DNA of 64,000 nt from contig JAGOPK010000005.1 of NCBI GenBank assembly GCA_017992055.1, positions 248,001-312,000 on the forward strand, in the 5' to 3' direction. The position numbers and the translations under genes are program-made. Origin of the DNA: Burkholderiaceae bacterium (GTDB lineage Bacteria; Pseudomonadota; Gammaproteobacteria; Burkholderiales; Burkholderiaceae_C). Below the pieces are notes generated by a model, which made no database searches, was not told the DNA's origin, and saw only the letters and a list, made by a program, of their open reading frames with translations. Within the stretch, counting starts at the first letter, position 1. Each line of letters opens with the position of its first letter. This document shows, piece by piece, positions 1 to 11,331 of this stretch.

Positions 1-3371
<3,371 letters not shown>

Positions 3372-3375
<4 letters not shown>

Positions 3376-4034
3376 GCGGCCTGCGCCAGCCGCGTGTGCT
3401 GCTGACCGGCTTCGAGCCCTTCGGCGGCGAGGCCATCAACCCCAGCTGGGAGGTGGCGCGGGCGCTGCACGGGCGCGAGATCGCCGGCGCCCGCATGGTC
3501 GCCGAGCAGCTGCCCTGCGCGTTTGCACGCTCGCTGCCGGCGCTGCAGCAGGCCTTGCGCCGCCACCGGCCGGCGGCCGTGGTCTGCCTGGGCCTGGCCG
3601 GCTCGCGCAGTGCCGTCAGCGTGGAGCGCGTGGCGGTGAACCTGGCCGATGCGCGCATCGCCGACAACGACGGCGAGCAGCCGCTGGACCAGCCGGTGTG
3701 CGCCGGCGGGCCGGCGGCGCACTTTCTGCGCCTGCCGGCCAAGGCCATCGTCGCGCGCCTGCTGGCCGAAGGCCTGCCGGCCGAGCTGTCGCACACCGCC
3801 GGCAGCTTTGTCTGCAACCAGGTGGCCTATGGGCTGATGCAGGCGTTGCGCCGCCGGCCCGGCGTGCCGGCCGGCTTCATCCACCTGCCGCCGCTGCCAC
3901 AGCAGGCGGCCCAGCATCCACGCAGCCAGCCGCTGGCGCTGGACCGCCAGGTGCGCGCCATCGCGCTGGCCATCGCCGTGATACGCGAGCAGGGGGCGGT
4001 GGACCTGGCCCAGACCGGCGGCCTGATCGACTGA
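3372..4034 (+). CDS. pcp: Pyrrolidone-carboxylate (pyroglutamyl) peptidase I
   Basis: Cytosolic cysteine peptidase (family C15) that removes N-terminal pyroglutamate from peptides. The 220-residue product is family-sized and has all three catalytic residues: Glu85 in SVERVAVN, Cys148 in GSFVCNQVAYG and His171 in GFIHLPPLP. The N-terminus LLTGFEPFGG is typical. The ATG at 3372 overlaps the stop of the upstream 5-oxoprolinase (ATGA), giving translational coupling. Together the two enzymes would release pyroglutamate from peptides and convert it to glutamate. Confidence 0.95.
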
Positions 4035-4083
4035 GCCTTCCCTTATGCTCGCTTCCAGATTGGAAAAAATCCGGGGGTCGGTC

Positions 4084-5016
4084 ATGAGCGAGCGGAGTCG
4101 GGTGCACCGTGCTGGGTCTGGATGGCGGCGCGGGCTGGGCCTGTTGAGCCTGGCGCTGCCCAGCCTGCTGACCGCGCCCCCGGCCCAGGCCGCGCCCCTG
4201 CCCAGCGACGAAGCCCAGCGCGCCTGCTGGCTGCAGCACACGCGCGAGCGCACGCGGCCACGCGGCATGGGCCTGACGAATGTGGACTTCGCCAACCTGC
4301 GCGACGGCTACCAGCTGCGCTCGCCCTTTCTGGTCGACTTCGCGGTGCGTGGCATCGGCGTGGCGCCGGCCGGCAAGCCGCAGCAGGGCACGGGCCACCA
4401 CCACATCCTGGTGGACACGCGGCTGCCGGTGAACGTGGGCGACAAGATCCCGTTCTCCGACACCCACAAGCACTTCGGCAAGGGCCAGACCTCGGGCGTG
4501 CTCGATCTGCCGCCCGGCCCGCACACGCTGCGCCTGCTGTTTGCCGACCATGAGCACCGGCCGTATTTCGTGTTCAGCCCCGAGATCAAGATCAATGTCA
4601 GCGGCAAGCGCACGGCCGAGCCGCTGAAGGTCGATCCACGCAACCCGGCCAGCTGCGCCGCCTGGTATCAGGATGAGGTGGCCAGGCCGCGCCCGCCCGG
4701 CGAATGGCTGGGCCTGGCCAATCTGCGCGACGGCGAGGCGGTGATCAGCCCCTTTGTCGTGCAGTTCAGCGTCGAGGGCTATGGTGTCTGCGCAGTGGGC
4801 CAGACGGCCGAGCGCAGCGGCCACTTCGTGCTGCAGGTCAGCGGTGGCGGCCGGCCGGCGCAGACGCTGACGCTGAGCAATGGCGCGACCCAGACCACGC
4901 TGAGCCTGCCGCCCGGCAACTACCAGCTGAAGCTGCGCTTCGTCGATGCCAGCGGCCGCGACCTGCTGCCGGCCTACGAGCACGGCCTGCCGGTGGTCGG
5001 CCAGGAACGCATGTGA
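4084..5016 (+). CDS. DUF4399 domain protein, exported, with two related domains
   Basis: Function unknown. I chose the ATG at 4084 over the in-frame ATG at 4045 because a GGGGGT stretch precedes it and it gives a clean signal peptide (basic RRGLGLLSLALPSLL, then AQA-A). Residues about 60-175 form a DUF4399 domain with GHHHILVD, DTHKHFGKGQT and a PGPHTLRLLFADHEH block. A second, weaker copy follows at about 205-300 (LANLRDGEAVISPFVVQF, then PPGNYQLKLRFVDA) that lacks the HHH and HKHFG motifs. The histidine-rich loops suggest metal or ligand binding, but this is inference. The gene starts 49 bases after pcp and its end faces the anti-sigma gene with one base between. Confidence 0.75.
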   Translation: MSERSRVHRAGSGWRRGLGLLSLALPSLLTAPPAQAAPLPSDEAQRACWLQHTRERTRPRGMGLTNVDFANLRDGYQLRSPFLVDFAVRGIGVAPAGKPQQGTGHHHILVDTRLPVNVGDKIPFSDTHKHFGKGQTSGVLDLPPGPHTLRLLFADHEHRPYFVFSPEIKINVSGKRTAEPLKVDPRNPASCAAWYQDEVARPRPPGEWLGLANLRDGEAVISPFVVQFSVEGYGVCAVGQTAERSGHFVLQVSGGGRPAQTLTLSNGATQTTLSLPPGNYQLKLRFVDASGRDLLPAYEHGLPVVGQERM

Positions 5017-5017
5017 T

Positions 5018-5233
5018 TCAGCCTGGCGGCTCGTCCTCGTCCTGGTCGCGGTAGCGCCGCCAGGCCGGCAGGGCCTGCTGCAGCAGCCGCGCCTGGTCGC
5101 GGAAGCGCCGGCAGCGGTCGCACATCCACCAGTGCAGGCGCATCGCCGCGCCATCCAGCAGGCCCGGTGGATGCTCGGGGCTTTGCAGCACCAGGCGGGT
5201 GACTTCGCGGCAGCTACGGCGCAGTGGGTACAT
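5018..5233 (-). CDS. Small zinc-finger anti-sigma factor (ZAS/zf-HC2 type)
   Basis: A 71-residue soluble protein with the His-x3-Cys-x2-Cys core HWWMCDRC that marks zinc-binding anti-sigma factors. It starts 15 bases downstream of the ECF sigma gene on the same strand, the usual sigma/anti-sigma order. It should hold the sigma factor inactive until metal or oxidative stress disturbs the zinc site. There is no membrane segment, unlike the NrsF-type anti-sigma of the Caulobacter SigF system. From memory it resembles the neisserial sigmaE/MseR arrangement, which also sits next to DUF2282/DUF692/DUF2063 genes. Confidence 0.8.
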   Translation of the reverse strand: MYPLRRSCREVTRLVLQSPEHPPGLLDGAAMRLHWWMCDRCRRFRDQARLLQQALPAWRRYRDQDEDEPPG

Positions 5234-5248
5234 GGTGCAGGGGGCAGC

Positions 5249-5833
5249 TCAGCCGGTTGGCAGGTCGGCGCGGTTGAACCAGGTCTGCTGCAGGCATTCG
5301 CGCAGCCGCAGCCGCGCGCGGTGCAGCAGCACGAACAGATTGGTCGAGCTGATGCTCAGTTCCTTGCAGATCTCGGCGCTGTCCAGCTCCAGCCATTCGC
5401 GCATCAGGAACACCCGCGCCTGGACCGGCGGCAGGTGCTCGCAGCAGGCATCGAGCACGGCCATGAACTGGCGCTGGTTCAGGCAGTGCTCGGGATGCTC
5501 GCCCCAGTCGGGCGGCGGCTCGCGCCAGTGGCCGGCGGCATCGAACAGCAGCGCGTCCAGGTCTTCGCCGTCGTCGGCGTCCAGCAGCGTGGCCTCGCGG
5601 TGGTGGCGGCGCAGCTGGTCCACCAGCTTGTGCTTGAGCACGCCCACCAGCCAGGTCTTCAGCTGCGACTGGCCGGCAAAGGCCTGGGGCTTCTCCAGCG
5701 CCGCCAGCAGGGTTTCGGACACCGCGTCCTCGGCCCAGGCCGGGTTGCGCAGCTGGCTGCGTGCATAGCGCAGCAGCTGCGGCCGCAAGGCCTCGATCTG
5801 GCGGCTGAAGTCGGTGGGTGAGGGCGGGGTCAC
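5249..5833 (-). CDS. ECF-family RNA polymerase sigma factor
   Basis: A 194-residue sigma-70 family factor with region 2 at about residues 20-75 ([35 protein letters not shown]) and region 4 at about 125-185 ([38 protein letters not shown]). The start is a GTG at 5833; no better ATG lies nearby. It is cotranscribed with the zinc anti-sigma gene and divergent from the bufferin operon 94 bases away. The simplest reading is that it switches on that operon and probably its own transcription. The inducer (copper, oxidants or another metal) cannot be told from sequence. Confidence 0.92.
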   Translation of the reverse strand: MTPPSPTDFSRQIEALRPQLLRYARSQLRNPAWAEDAVSETLLAALEKPQAFAGQSQLKTWLVGVLKHKLVDQLRRHHREATLLDADDGEDLDALLFDAAGHWREPPPDWGEHPEHCLNQRQFMAVLDACCEHLPPVQARVFLMREWLELDSAEICKELSISSTNLFVLLHRARLRLRECLQQTWFNRADLPTG

Positions 5834-5843
5834 GGGGGCGCAG

Positions 5844-5870
5844 TGTAAGGATTTGCCGCGTCATGCGACC
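5844..5870 (+). promoter_or_regulatory. Candidate ECF-type promoter of the bufferin operon
   Basis: GTAAGG at 5845-5850, then 15 bases, then CGAC at 5866-5869, about 58 bases before the precursor start codon. The shape resembles the GTAACC-N16-CGAA promoters I recall for Caulobacter SigF, but matches are partial and the sites were picked by eye. A transcript start has not been shown. Confidence 0.35.
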
Positions 5871-5927
5871 GATGCTGCAGGACGGCGCGGCCCGCGCGGT
5901 CCAAACCCTGTACCGGAGATCCTGCCC

Positions 5928-6206
5928 ATGAACACCCATCGCGCCCTCGTGTCCTCTGCCCTCGCGTCCGCCCTGGCCCTGGGCCTGGCCGGCCCGGCCC
6001 AGGCCGACGACAAGGACAAGGAGAAGTGCTACGGCATCGCCAAGGCCGGCCAGAACGACTGCGCCAACCTGGCCGGCACGCACAGCTGCGCCGGCCAGTC
6101 CAAGCTGGACAACGCGCCCGGCGAATGGAAGTACGTGGCCAAGGGCAGCTGCAAGCAGCTGGGCGGCCTGAGCGCCGCCGAGGCCCGCGCCAAGGCCAAG
6201 AAGTGA
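5928..6206 (+). CDS. bufA1: BufA1-like bufferin precursor peptide (DUF2282)
   Basis: A 92-residue precursor with a Sec signal peptide (cleavage expected after AQA at 26) and a mature part containing exactly four cysteines: Cys34 ([14 protein letters not shown]), Cys45, Cys54 (THSCAGQS) and Cys75 (KGSCKQL). This is the DUF2282 pattern. Family knowledge: bufferins are RiPPs whose central cysteines are turned into thiooxazoles by the DUF692 enzyme and its DUF2063 partner, and they bind copper in the periplasm. A GGAG ribosome site precedes the ATG at 5928. The stop overlaps the start of the DUF692 gene by one base (TGATG). Confidence 0.9.
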   Translation: MNTHRALVSSALASALALGLAGPAQADDKDKEKCYGIAKAGQNDCANLAGTHSCAGQSKLDNAPGEWKYVAKGSCKQLGGLSAAEARAKAKK

Positions 6207-7084
6207 TGGACCTCGCCCCGGTCGGCATCGGCTGGCGTGGCCCGCACCATGCCGAGCTGCTGCAGCGCCGTCCGGCGCTGGGCTTCGTCGAGGTGCATGC
6301 CGAGAACTTCATGGCCGACGGCGGCGCCGCGCTGGCCGTGCTGGAGGCCGGCCGCGCCTGTTATGACATCAGCCTGCACGGCGTGGGCCTGGGCCTGGGC
6401 TCGGCCGCCGGCATCGACGAGGCCCATCTGCAGCGCCTGGCGCGGCTGGCCGAGCGCATGGCGCCGGTGCGCATCAGCGACCATGCGGCCTTCGCCCGCG
6501 TCGACGGCTTGCCGCTGCACCACGGTGTTGGGCTGGTGCATGGCGCCGACCTGTTGCCCGTGGCCTTCACCGACGCCTCGCTGGACCTGCTGTGCGCCAA
6601 TGTGCAGCGGGTGCAGGAGCGGCTGCGCCGGCCCATCGCGGTGGAGAACCTCAGCGCCTGCCTGCGCTGGGCCGACGACGACGCGGCCTGGCCCGAGGGC
6701 GAGTTCCTGGCCGCGCTGGCGCGGCGCAGCGGCTGCCGCCTGCTGCTGGACCTGAACAACCTGGTGGTCAATGCGCTGAATGCCGGCGCCGAGCCACGCG
6801 CCTGGGTGCAGGGTGTGCTGGACGCGCTGGACCCCGACAGCATCGACGAGATCCACCTCGCCGGCCATGCCCACACCGCCTGGGGCGTGATCGACGACCA
6901 TGGCAGCGCCGTGCCCGAGCCGGTGTGGCAGGTGTATGCCGATGCGCTGCGGCGCTTCGGTCCCCGGCCCACGCTGATCGAATGGGACCATGGGCTGCCG
7001 GCGCTGCAGACCCTGCTGGACCAGGCCGACCAGGCCCGGCAGTGCTTGCTTCAGGCCAGTGGCCTGGCCCGGGAGGCGGCATGA
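6206..7084 (+). CDS. bufB1: BufB1-like multinuclear non-heme iron oxidase (MNIO, DUF692)
   Basis: A 292-residue TIM-barrel enzyme of the MNIO family, expected to oxidise precursor cysteines in the cytosol before export. Visible family motifs are EVHAENFM (residues 29-36), SLHGVGLGLGS (56-66), SDH (91-93), VENLSA (146-151), LLLDLNNLVVNA (179-190), EIHLAGH (215-221) and LIEWD (257-261). The histidines and acidic residues in these motifs are the probable iron ligands. Its ATG overlaps the stop of the precursor gene and its stop overlaps the start of the DUF2063 gene, so all are translationally coupled. Confidence 0.93.
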   Translation: MDLAPVGIGWRGPHHAELLQRRPALGFVEVHAENFMADGGAALAVLEAGRACYDISLHGVGLGLGSAAGIDEAHLQRLARLAERMAPVRISDHAAFARVDGLPLHHGVGLVHGADLLPVAFTDASLDLLCANVQRVQERLRRPIAVENLSACLRWADDDAAWPEGEFLAALARRSGCRLLLDLNNLVVNALNAGAEPRAWVQGVLDALDPDSIDEIHLAGHAHTAWGVIDDHGSAVPEPVWQVYADALRRFGPRPTLIEWDHGLPALQTLLDQADQARQCLLQASGLAREAA

Positions 7085-7929
7085 ACGGCGCGCTGCCGCC
7101 GCCCGGCGTCGAACGCGAGGCCTGGCGCCAGCGCCGGCTGGTTGCCGCCTTGCTGCAGCACGGAGCCCACGATGCCGAGCTGGCCGGCCTGCTGCGCCCC
7201 TGGCCGCATCTGCCCGACGGCCTGGGCGCCTACCGCGCCAATGCCCGGGCCCAGGCGGCGCGGGCGCTGGGCCAGGCCTGCCCCACGGTGGCGGCCCTGG
7301 TCGGCGAGCCCGGCTGGGCCGCGCTGGCCTGGGACCTGTGGCGCCACGATCCGCCCACCGACGGCGACCTGGGCCGCTGGGGCCAGGGCCTGCCGGACTG
7401 GCTGCAGCGCAATCCGCTGCACGACGAGGCCGGCCGGAGCCTGCCCTGGCTGGCCGACCTGGCCCGGCTGGACCTGGCCGTGCTGGCCTGCGAGCGCGCT
7501 GCCGACGGCCCCACCGCCGCGCCCGATCTGCGTGGCCTGGACCGCGCCGACCTTGCCACCAGCACCCTGGCCCTGCGTCCCGGCAGCCGGCTGCTGGCCT
7601 CGCCCTGGCCGCTGCAGGGCCTGTGGCAGGCGCATCGCCTGCCCGAGGCGCAGCGCGACGCGGCGCTGGGCGCGCTGCAGTTGCAGCGTGCGGCCGAGCC
7701 CTTGCAGTGGCTGGTCTGGCGCCGCGGCCCGGCCGCCCGGGTGCAGCGGCTGGATTCCGCCGACGCCGTCTTCACCGCGGCCCTGATCGCCGGCCATCCG
7801 CTGGTCGCGGCCCTGGATGCGGCCCTGGCCCGGGACCGGGCCTGGTCGTTTGAACGCTGGCTGCTGCCGGCCCTGCAGCAGGGCTGGATCGTGGCCCTGT
7901 CCCCCTGTCCACCAAGGAATCTGCCATGA
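7081..7929 (+). CDS. bufC1: BufC1-like MNIO partner protein (DUF2063)
   Basis: A 282-residue protein with an N-terminal DUF2063 domain (about residues 18-110: LPDGLGAYRANARAQ, CPTVAALVGEPGWAALAWDLW, WGQGLPDWL), once annotated as DNA-binding. In bufferin systems it serves as the partner that delivers the precursor to the MNIO enzyme. The C-terminal half is less conserved and would be the peptide-recognition part. It overlaps its neighbours on both sides by 4 bases (ATGA at 7081 and 7926). Confidence 0.9.
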   Translation: MNGALPPPGVEREAWRQRRLVAALLQHGAHDAELAGLLRPWPHLPDGLGAYRANARAQAARALGQACPTVAALVGEPGWAALAWDLWRHDPPTDGDLGRWGQGLPDWLQRNPLHDEAGRSLPWLADLARLDLAVLACERAADGPTAAPDLRGLDRADLATSTLALRPGSRLLASPWPLQGLWQAHRLPEAQRDAALGALQLQRAAEPLQWLVWRRGPAARVQRLDSADAVFTAALIAGHPLVAALDAALARDRAWSFERWLLPALQQGWIVALSPCPPRNLP

Positions 7930-8435
7930 GCACCATCGATCTCCTGCTGCGGCCGGCCCGTCTGGCCCGTCTGGCCAACCTGGCCAACCTGGCCCCACGG
8001 CTGCTGCAGGGGCTGCAAAGCCTGCAGCCGCTGGCCCAGCTGGGCGCACGCCTGTATGTGGCCCAGGTGTTTTTCGCCTCCGGCCTGACCAAGCTGCGCG
8101 ACTGGGACACCACGCTGGCGCTGTTCCGCGACGAATACCAGGTGCCGCTGCTGTCGCCGGTGCTGGCGGCCTGGATGGGCACGGCCGGCGAGCTGGTGCT
8201 GCCGGTGCTGCTGCTGCTGGGCCTGGCCGGGCGCTTTGCGGCGCTGGGCCTGTCGGTGGTCAACATCGTGGCCGTGCTCAGCCTGGCCGAGATCGCCGAC
8301 GCGGCCCTGCTGCAGCACCAGTTCTGGGGCGCGCTGCTGCTGGGCCTGCTGCTGTGGGGGCCGGGCCGCTGGTCGCTGGACGCCTGGTGGTGGCCACGCT
8401 GGATGGCGCGCCAGGCGCCGGCTCAGTCGCGGTAG
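7926..8435 (+). CDS. DoxX-family inner-membrane protein of the bufferin operon
   Basis: A 169-residue protein with about four membrane helices (around residues 45-62, 75-98, 103-120 and 128-150) and the DoxX signature RLYVAQVFFASGLTKLRDWD. The N-terminus has unusual repeats of ARLARLANLANLA. DoxX proteins are common last genes of bufferin operons, where a redox role in the membrane is suspected but not settled. The ATG at 7926 overlaps the BufC stop. Its 3' end runs 13 bases into the converging nitrile hydratase accessory gene. Confidence 0.9.
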   Translation: MSTIDLLLRPARLARLANLANLAPRLLQGLQSLQPLAQLGARLYVAQVFFASGLTKLRDWDTTLALFRDEYQVPLLSPVLAAWMGTAGELVLPVLLLLGLAGRFAALGLSVVNIVAVLSLAEIADAALLQHQFWGALLLGLLLWGPGRWSLDAWWWPRWMARQAPAQSR

Positions 8436-8806
8436 TCGCCGGGCTGCAGCAGGATGGGCTGGCCGTGCGGCGTGCGCTCGGCGGCCTCGTCCCAGGCCCG
8501 GGCCGTGCGTGCCAGCTCGCCCGGTGCGGCCGCGCCCTTGGCCGTGACCAGGGCCTCCAGCGCCGCCAGCCAGTGCCGGTAGTAGGTGTCGCCGAGGTCG
8601 GCGTCGCCGCCGGCCTGGGCCTGGCGGATCTGCGCCGACAGCGCCGCCGCCCACTCGGGCCAGCTGAACAGGCCTCGCTGATGCAGCTGCAGCGTCATGG
8701 CAAAGGCCTGGGCCTGCCAGGGCTCGGCAAACACCGGGCCGTCGTCGCCGCGCAGCTGCGCCGGCAGGCCGGGGCAGGGCGGATGGGAATCGAAGGTCTG
8801 GCTCAT
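8423..8806 (-). CDS. Nitrile hydratase accessory protein (activator)
   Basis: A 127-residue protein of the nitrile hydratase accessory family, related to the beta-subunit N-terminus (VFAEPWQAQAFAMTLQLHQRG, YYRHWLAALEALV, LARTARAWDEAAERTPHGQP). In cobalt-type enzymes such proteins insert the metal into the alpha subunit and help oxidise its cysteines. The start at 8806 overlaps the beta-subunit stop by 4 bases. The reading frame ends 13 bases inside the opposing doxX gene. Confidence 0.88.
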   Translation of the reverse strand: MSQTFDSHPPCPGLPAQLRGDDGPVFAEPWQAQAFAMTLQLHQRGLFSWPEWAAALSAQIRQAQAGGDADLGDTYYRHWLAALEALVTAKGAAAPGELARTARAWDEAAERTPHGQPILLQPGDYRD

Positions 8807-9462
8807 GCCGGCTCCAGCGTGCTTTCCCAGGCGTCGATGGACACGCTGAGTCCCGGCGTGGCGGCCTCGCCCCACAGCGTGGCGCCGTCGAAGACCACGG
8901 TGTACAGCCATTGCGCGTCGTCGCCCAGGCCCCGGGCGCGGCTGTCGGCAAAGGCATGGGCGCCATGGCACAGCGCGATGCGGCCGGTCTTGCCGCGCAC
9001 ATAGCCGGGCACGCGGCTGTGGTGATCGGGCGCCACGGCCTGCAGCCGCACCACATCCCCCATCGCATAACGCGCAACCGACGTGGCCGGTCGCGTGGTT
9101 GGCGAGCCCTGGGCCAGCGCCGCGGCCACGTCGGCCGCGGCCAGGCGGCGCGGCAGCGGTGGCGCCGCATGCAGGGCGCGGCCGGCGGCCAGTTCGTCGG
9201 CCGTGGCCAGGCCACGCTGGGCCAGCAGCTGCTCCAGCGCGGCGATCCACACCTGGTAGTAGCTGAGGCTGGCGTAGTCCGGCAGGGTCTCGCGGGCGCT
9301 GCGGCTCTGGTCGATGTTCCAGGCGCCGGTGGCGCCCATGGCCAGGGTCACGGCCAGGGCCCGCGGCTCCCAGGGCGCATGCCACAGCTCGCCCTCGGGC
9401 TCGGGCAGCACCGGCGTGGCATTGGGCGTGCCGCCCAGGTCGGCGTGGCTGGTGTAGCTCAT
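8803..9462 (-). CDS. nthB: Nitrile hydratase subunit beta
   Basis: A 219-residue beta subunit of normal length. It shows the N-terminal DLGGTPN segment, the helical part [37 protein letters not shown], and the C-terminal SH3-like barrel beginning [12 protein letters not shown] and containing [15 protein letters not shown] and [15 protein letters not shown]. With the alpha subunit it hydrates nitriles to amides. The gene lies between nthA and the accessory gene with 4-base overlaps at both ends. Confidence 0.93.
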   Translation of the reverse strand: MSYTSHADLGGTPNATPVLPEPEGELWHAPWEPRALAVTLAMGATGAWNIDQSRSARETLPDYASLSYYQVWIAALEQLLAQRGLATADELAAGRALHAAPPLPRRLAAADVAAALAQGSPTTRPATSVARYAMGDVVRLQAVAPDHHSRVPGYVRGKTGRIALCHGAHAFADSRARGLGDDAQWLYTVVFDGATLWGEAATPGLSVSIDAWESTLEPA

Positions 9463-10094
9463 GGCTGGAGGACCGGCTGGGTCGGTGGCGCCAGCGCCAG
9501 GCCGGTGCCGATCATCGAGTCGCGTGTCACCAGGTCCGCCAGCTGCGCCTCGTCCAGGCCCTCGCTGCCGGCCGGGCGCTGCGGGATCACCAGGTAGCGC
9601 ACCTCGGCCGTGGAATCCCAGACGCGGATGCGCTGGCCCTCGGGCAGGGTGACGCCGAAATCGGCCAGCACGCCGCGTGGATCGCGCACCACGCGGGCGC
9701 GGTAGGGCGCGCTCTTGTACCAGGTGGGCGGCAGGCCCAGCACCGGCCAGGGATAGCAGCTGCACAGCGTGCACACCACCATCTGGTGCTCGTCGGGCGT
9801 ATTGAACACCGCCACCATGTGCTCGCCCTGGCGGCCGCTGTAGCCCAGCGAGGCAATGGCCGCCGTGGCATCGCGCTGCAGCCAGTCGGCAAAGGCCGGG
9901 TCGGCCCAGGCGCGGGCCACGACGCGGGCGCCGTTGCGCGGGCCGATGCGGGTCTGGTAGGTGTCGATCAGCGCATCGAGGGCCGCCGGATCGAGGTAGC
10001 CCTTGGCGCCGAGCACGGTTTCGAGCGCGCGCACGCGCCGGTCCATCTCGTCGAGATGGCTGTGCTCATGACCGTGGTCATGGTCATGGCTCAT
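9459..10094 (-). CDS. nthA: Nitrile hydratase subunit alpha, cobalt type
   Basis: A 211-residue catalytic subunit. The metal-binding claw [11 protein letters not shown] places Cys108, Cys111 and Cys113; Thr between the first two cysteines is the mark of cobalt enzymes, where iron enzymes have Ser. The N-terminus is notably histidine-rich ([16 protein letters not shown], six His in the first 13 residues), which may help acquire metal; this is inference. Start at 10094 overlaps the stop of the sugar dehydrogenase gene. No amidase gene, the usual downstream partner, is present in the window. Confidence 0.95.
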   Translation of the reverse strand: MSHDHDHGHEHSHLDEMDRRVRALETVLGAKGYLDPAALDALIDTYQTRIGPRNGARVVARAWADPAFADWLQRDATAAIASLGYSGRQGEHMVAVFNTPDEHQMVVCTLCSCYPWPVLGLPPTWYKSAPYRARVVRDPRGVLADFGVTLPEGQRIRVWDSTAEVRYLVIPQRPAGSEGLDEAQLADLVTRDSMIGTGLALAPPTQPVLQP

Positions 10095-11281
10095 GGCGTG
10101 ACCCTCAGGATGCGGCCGTCGGGGTTGTCGGTGAGCAGGTAGATCCAGCCGTCCGGGCCCTGGCGCACGTCGCGGATGCGCTCGTTGAGCGTGCCCAGCA
10201 GGCGCTCCTCGCGCAGCACGCGCGGCCCGTCCAGCACCAGGCGCACCAGGGCCTGGCCACGCAGCGCGCCCAGCACCAGGCTGCCCTTCCAGCCCGGGTA
10301 GCGCTCGCTGGTGACGAAGGCCAGGCCGCTGGGCGCGATCGACACCGGCGCCCACAGCCAGGCCGGCGCCACCACGTCGGCGCGCTCCGTGCCGTCGCCG
10401 ATCTTGGTGCCGGTGCCGTAGTTGCGGCCATGGGTGATGACCGGCCAGCCGTGGTTGCGGCCGGGCAGCGTGAGGTTCAGCTCGTCGCCGCCCTGCGGCC
10501 CGTGCTCGTGGGTCCACAGCTCGCCGCTGGCCGGGTGCACGGCCGCGCCCTGCACATTGCGGTGGCCCCAGCTCCAGATCTCGGTCTTCTGGCCCGCGGC
10601 GGCCGCCGGCCTGGCGAGCAGCGGGTTGTCGGCCGGCACGCGGCCATCGGATTCGATGCGCACCACCTTGCCCAGGGTGTTGTCCAGGGTCTGGGCATCG
10701 TCCTTGCGCGAGAAGCGGTCGCCCAGCGTGATGAACAGCCGTCCGTCGTTGCCGAAGGCCAGGCGCGAGCCGAAGTGCAGCCGGCTGGCCACCTTGGGCG
10801 CCTGGCGGAAGATCACCTGCACATCGCTCAGCCGCTCGCTGCCCGGCGCGCCGTCCAGCCGCGCCCGGGCCACGGCCGTGCCATTGCTGTCGCGGGCATC
10901 GCCGGGCTGGGCGGCCTCGCTGTAGCTCCAGTAGACCAGCCGGTTGCTGGCGAACTTCGGGTCCAGCACCACGTCCAGCAGGCCGCCCTGGCCCTCGGCC
11001 ACCACCGGCGGCAGGCCGGGCAGCGGCGCGCCGGGCTTGCCATCGGTGCCGACGATGCGCATGCGCCCGGGCCGCTCGGTGACCAGCATGCGGCCATCGG
11101 GCAGAAAGGCCAGGGCCCAGGGATGGACCAGGCCATGGGCCACGGTGACGACCTTCAGCGCCAGCGGCGCCGCCGCGACCGGCGGGGTCTGGGGCACGCC
11201 GGCCGGCGGCGGGGCCGGTTGGGACAGGGCCGCGCCGGACAGCAACAGCGTGGCGGCGGCGGGGATCAGCAGGTGCAGCAT
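10091..11281 (-). CDS. PQQ-dependent aldose sugar dehydrogenase, exported beta-propeller
   Basis: A 396-residue soluble-glucose-dehydrogenase-like protein (YliI/Asd family) with a signal peptide ([18 protein letters not shown]). Family motifs are [84 protein letters not shown] and [13 protein letters not shown]. Family members oxidise sugars in the periplasm with bound PQQ and pass electrons to the respiratory chain. It is the first gene of the nitrile hydratase operon, with its stop overlapping the nthA start. A link between sugar oxidation and nitrile hydration is not obvious. Confidence 0.88.
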   Translation of the reverse strand: MLHLLIPAAATLLLSGAALSQPAPPPAGVPQTPPVAAAPLALKVVTVAHGLVHPWALAFLPDGRMLVTERPGRMRIVGTDGKPGAPLPGLPPVVAEGQGGLLDVVLDPKFASNRLVYWSYSEAAQPGDARDSNGTAVARARLDGAPGSERLSDVQVIFRQAPKVASRLHFGSRLAFGNDGRLFITLGDRFSRKDDAQTLDNTLGKVVRIESDGRVPADNPLLARPAAAAGQKTEIWSWGHRNVQGAAVHPASGELWTHEHGPQGGDELNLTLPGRNHGWPVITHGRNYGTGTKIGDGTERADVVAPAWLWAPVSIAPSGLAFVTSERYPGWKGSLVLGALRGQALVRLVLDGPRVLREERLLGTLNERIRDVRQGPDGWIYLLTDNPDGRILRVTP

Positions 11282-11331
11282 GGGCACGAGCCTAACGCAC
11301 AGACCAAGTCCCTGGGCGCCGCGGCGGCCGC

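Noticed and set aside
6206-7084. Reading the DUF692 gene as methanobactin biosynthesis (MbnB).
   Set aside because: The neighbours are DUF2282 and DUF2063 with a DoxX gene; no MbnA-like short precursor or MbnC is present.
9459-10094. Reading the nitrile hydratase as an iron-type enzyme.
   Set aside because: The metal claw has Thr (CTLCSC), the cobalt pattern, and an accessory protein of the cobalt class is present.
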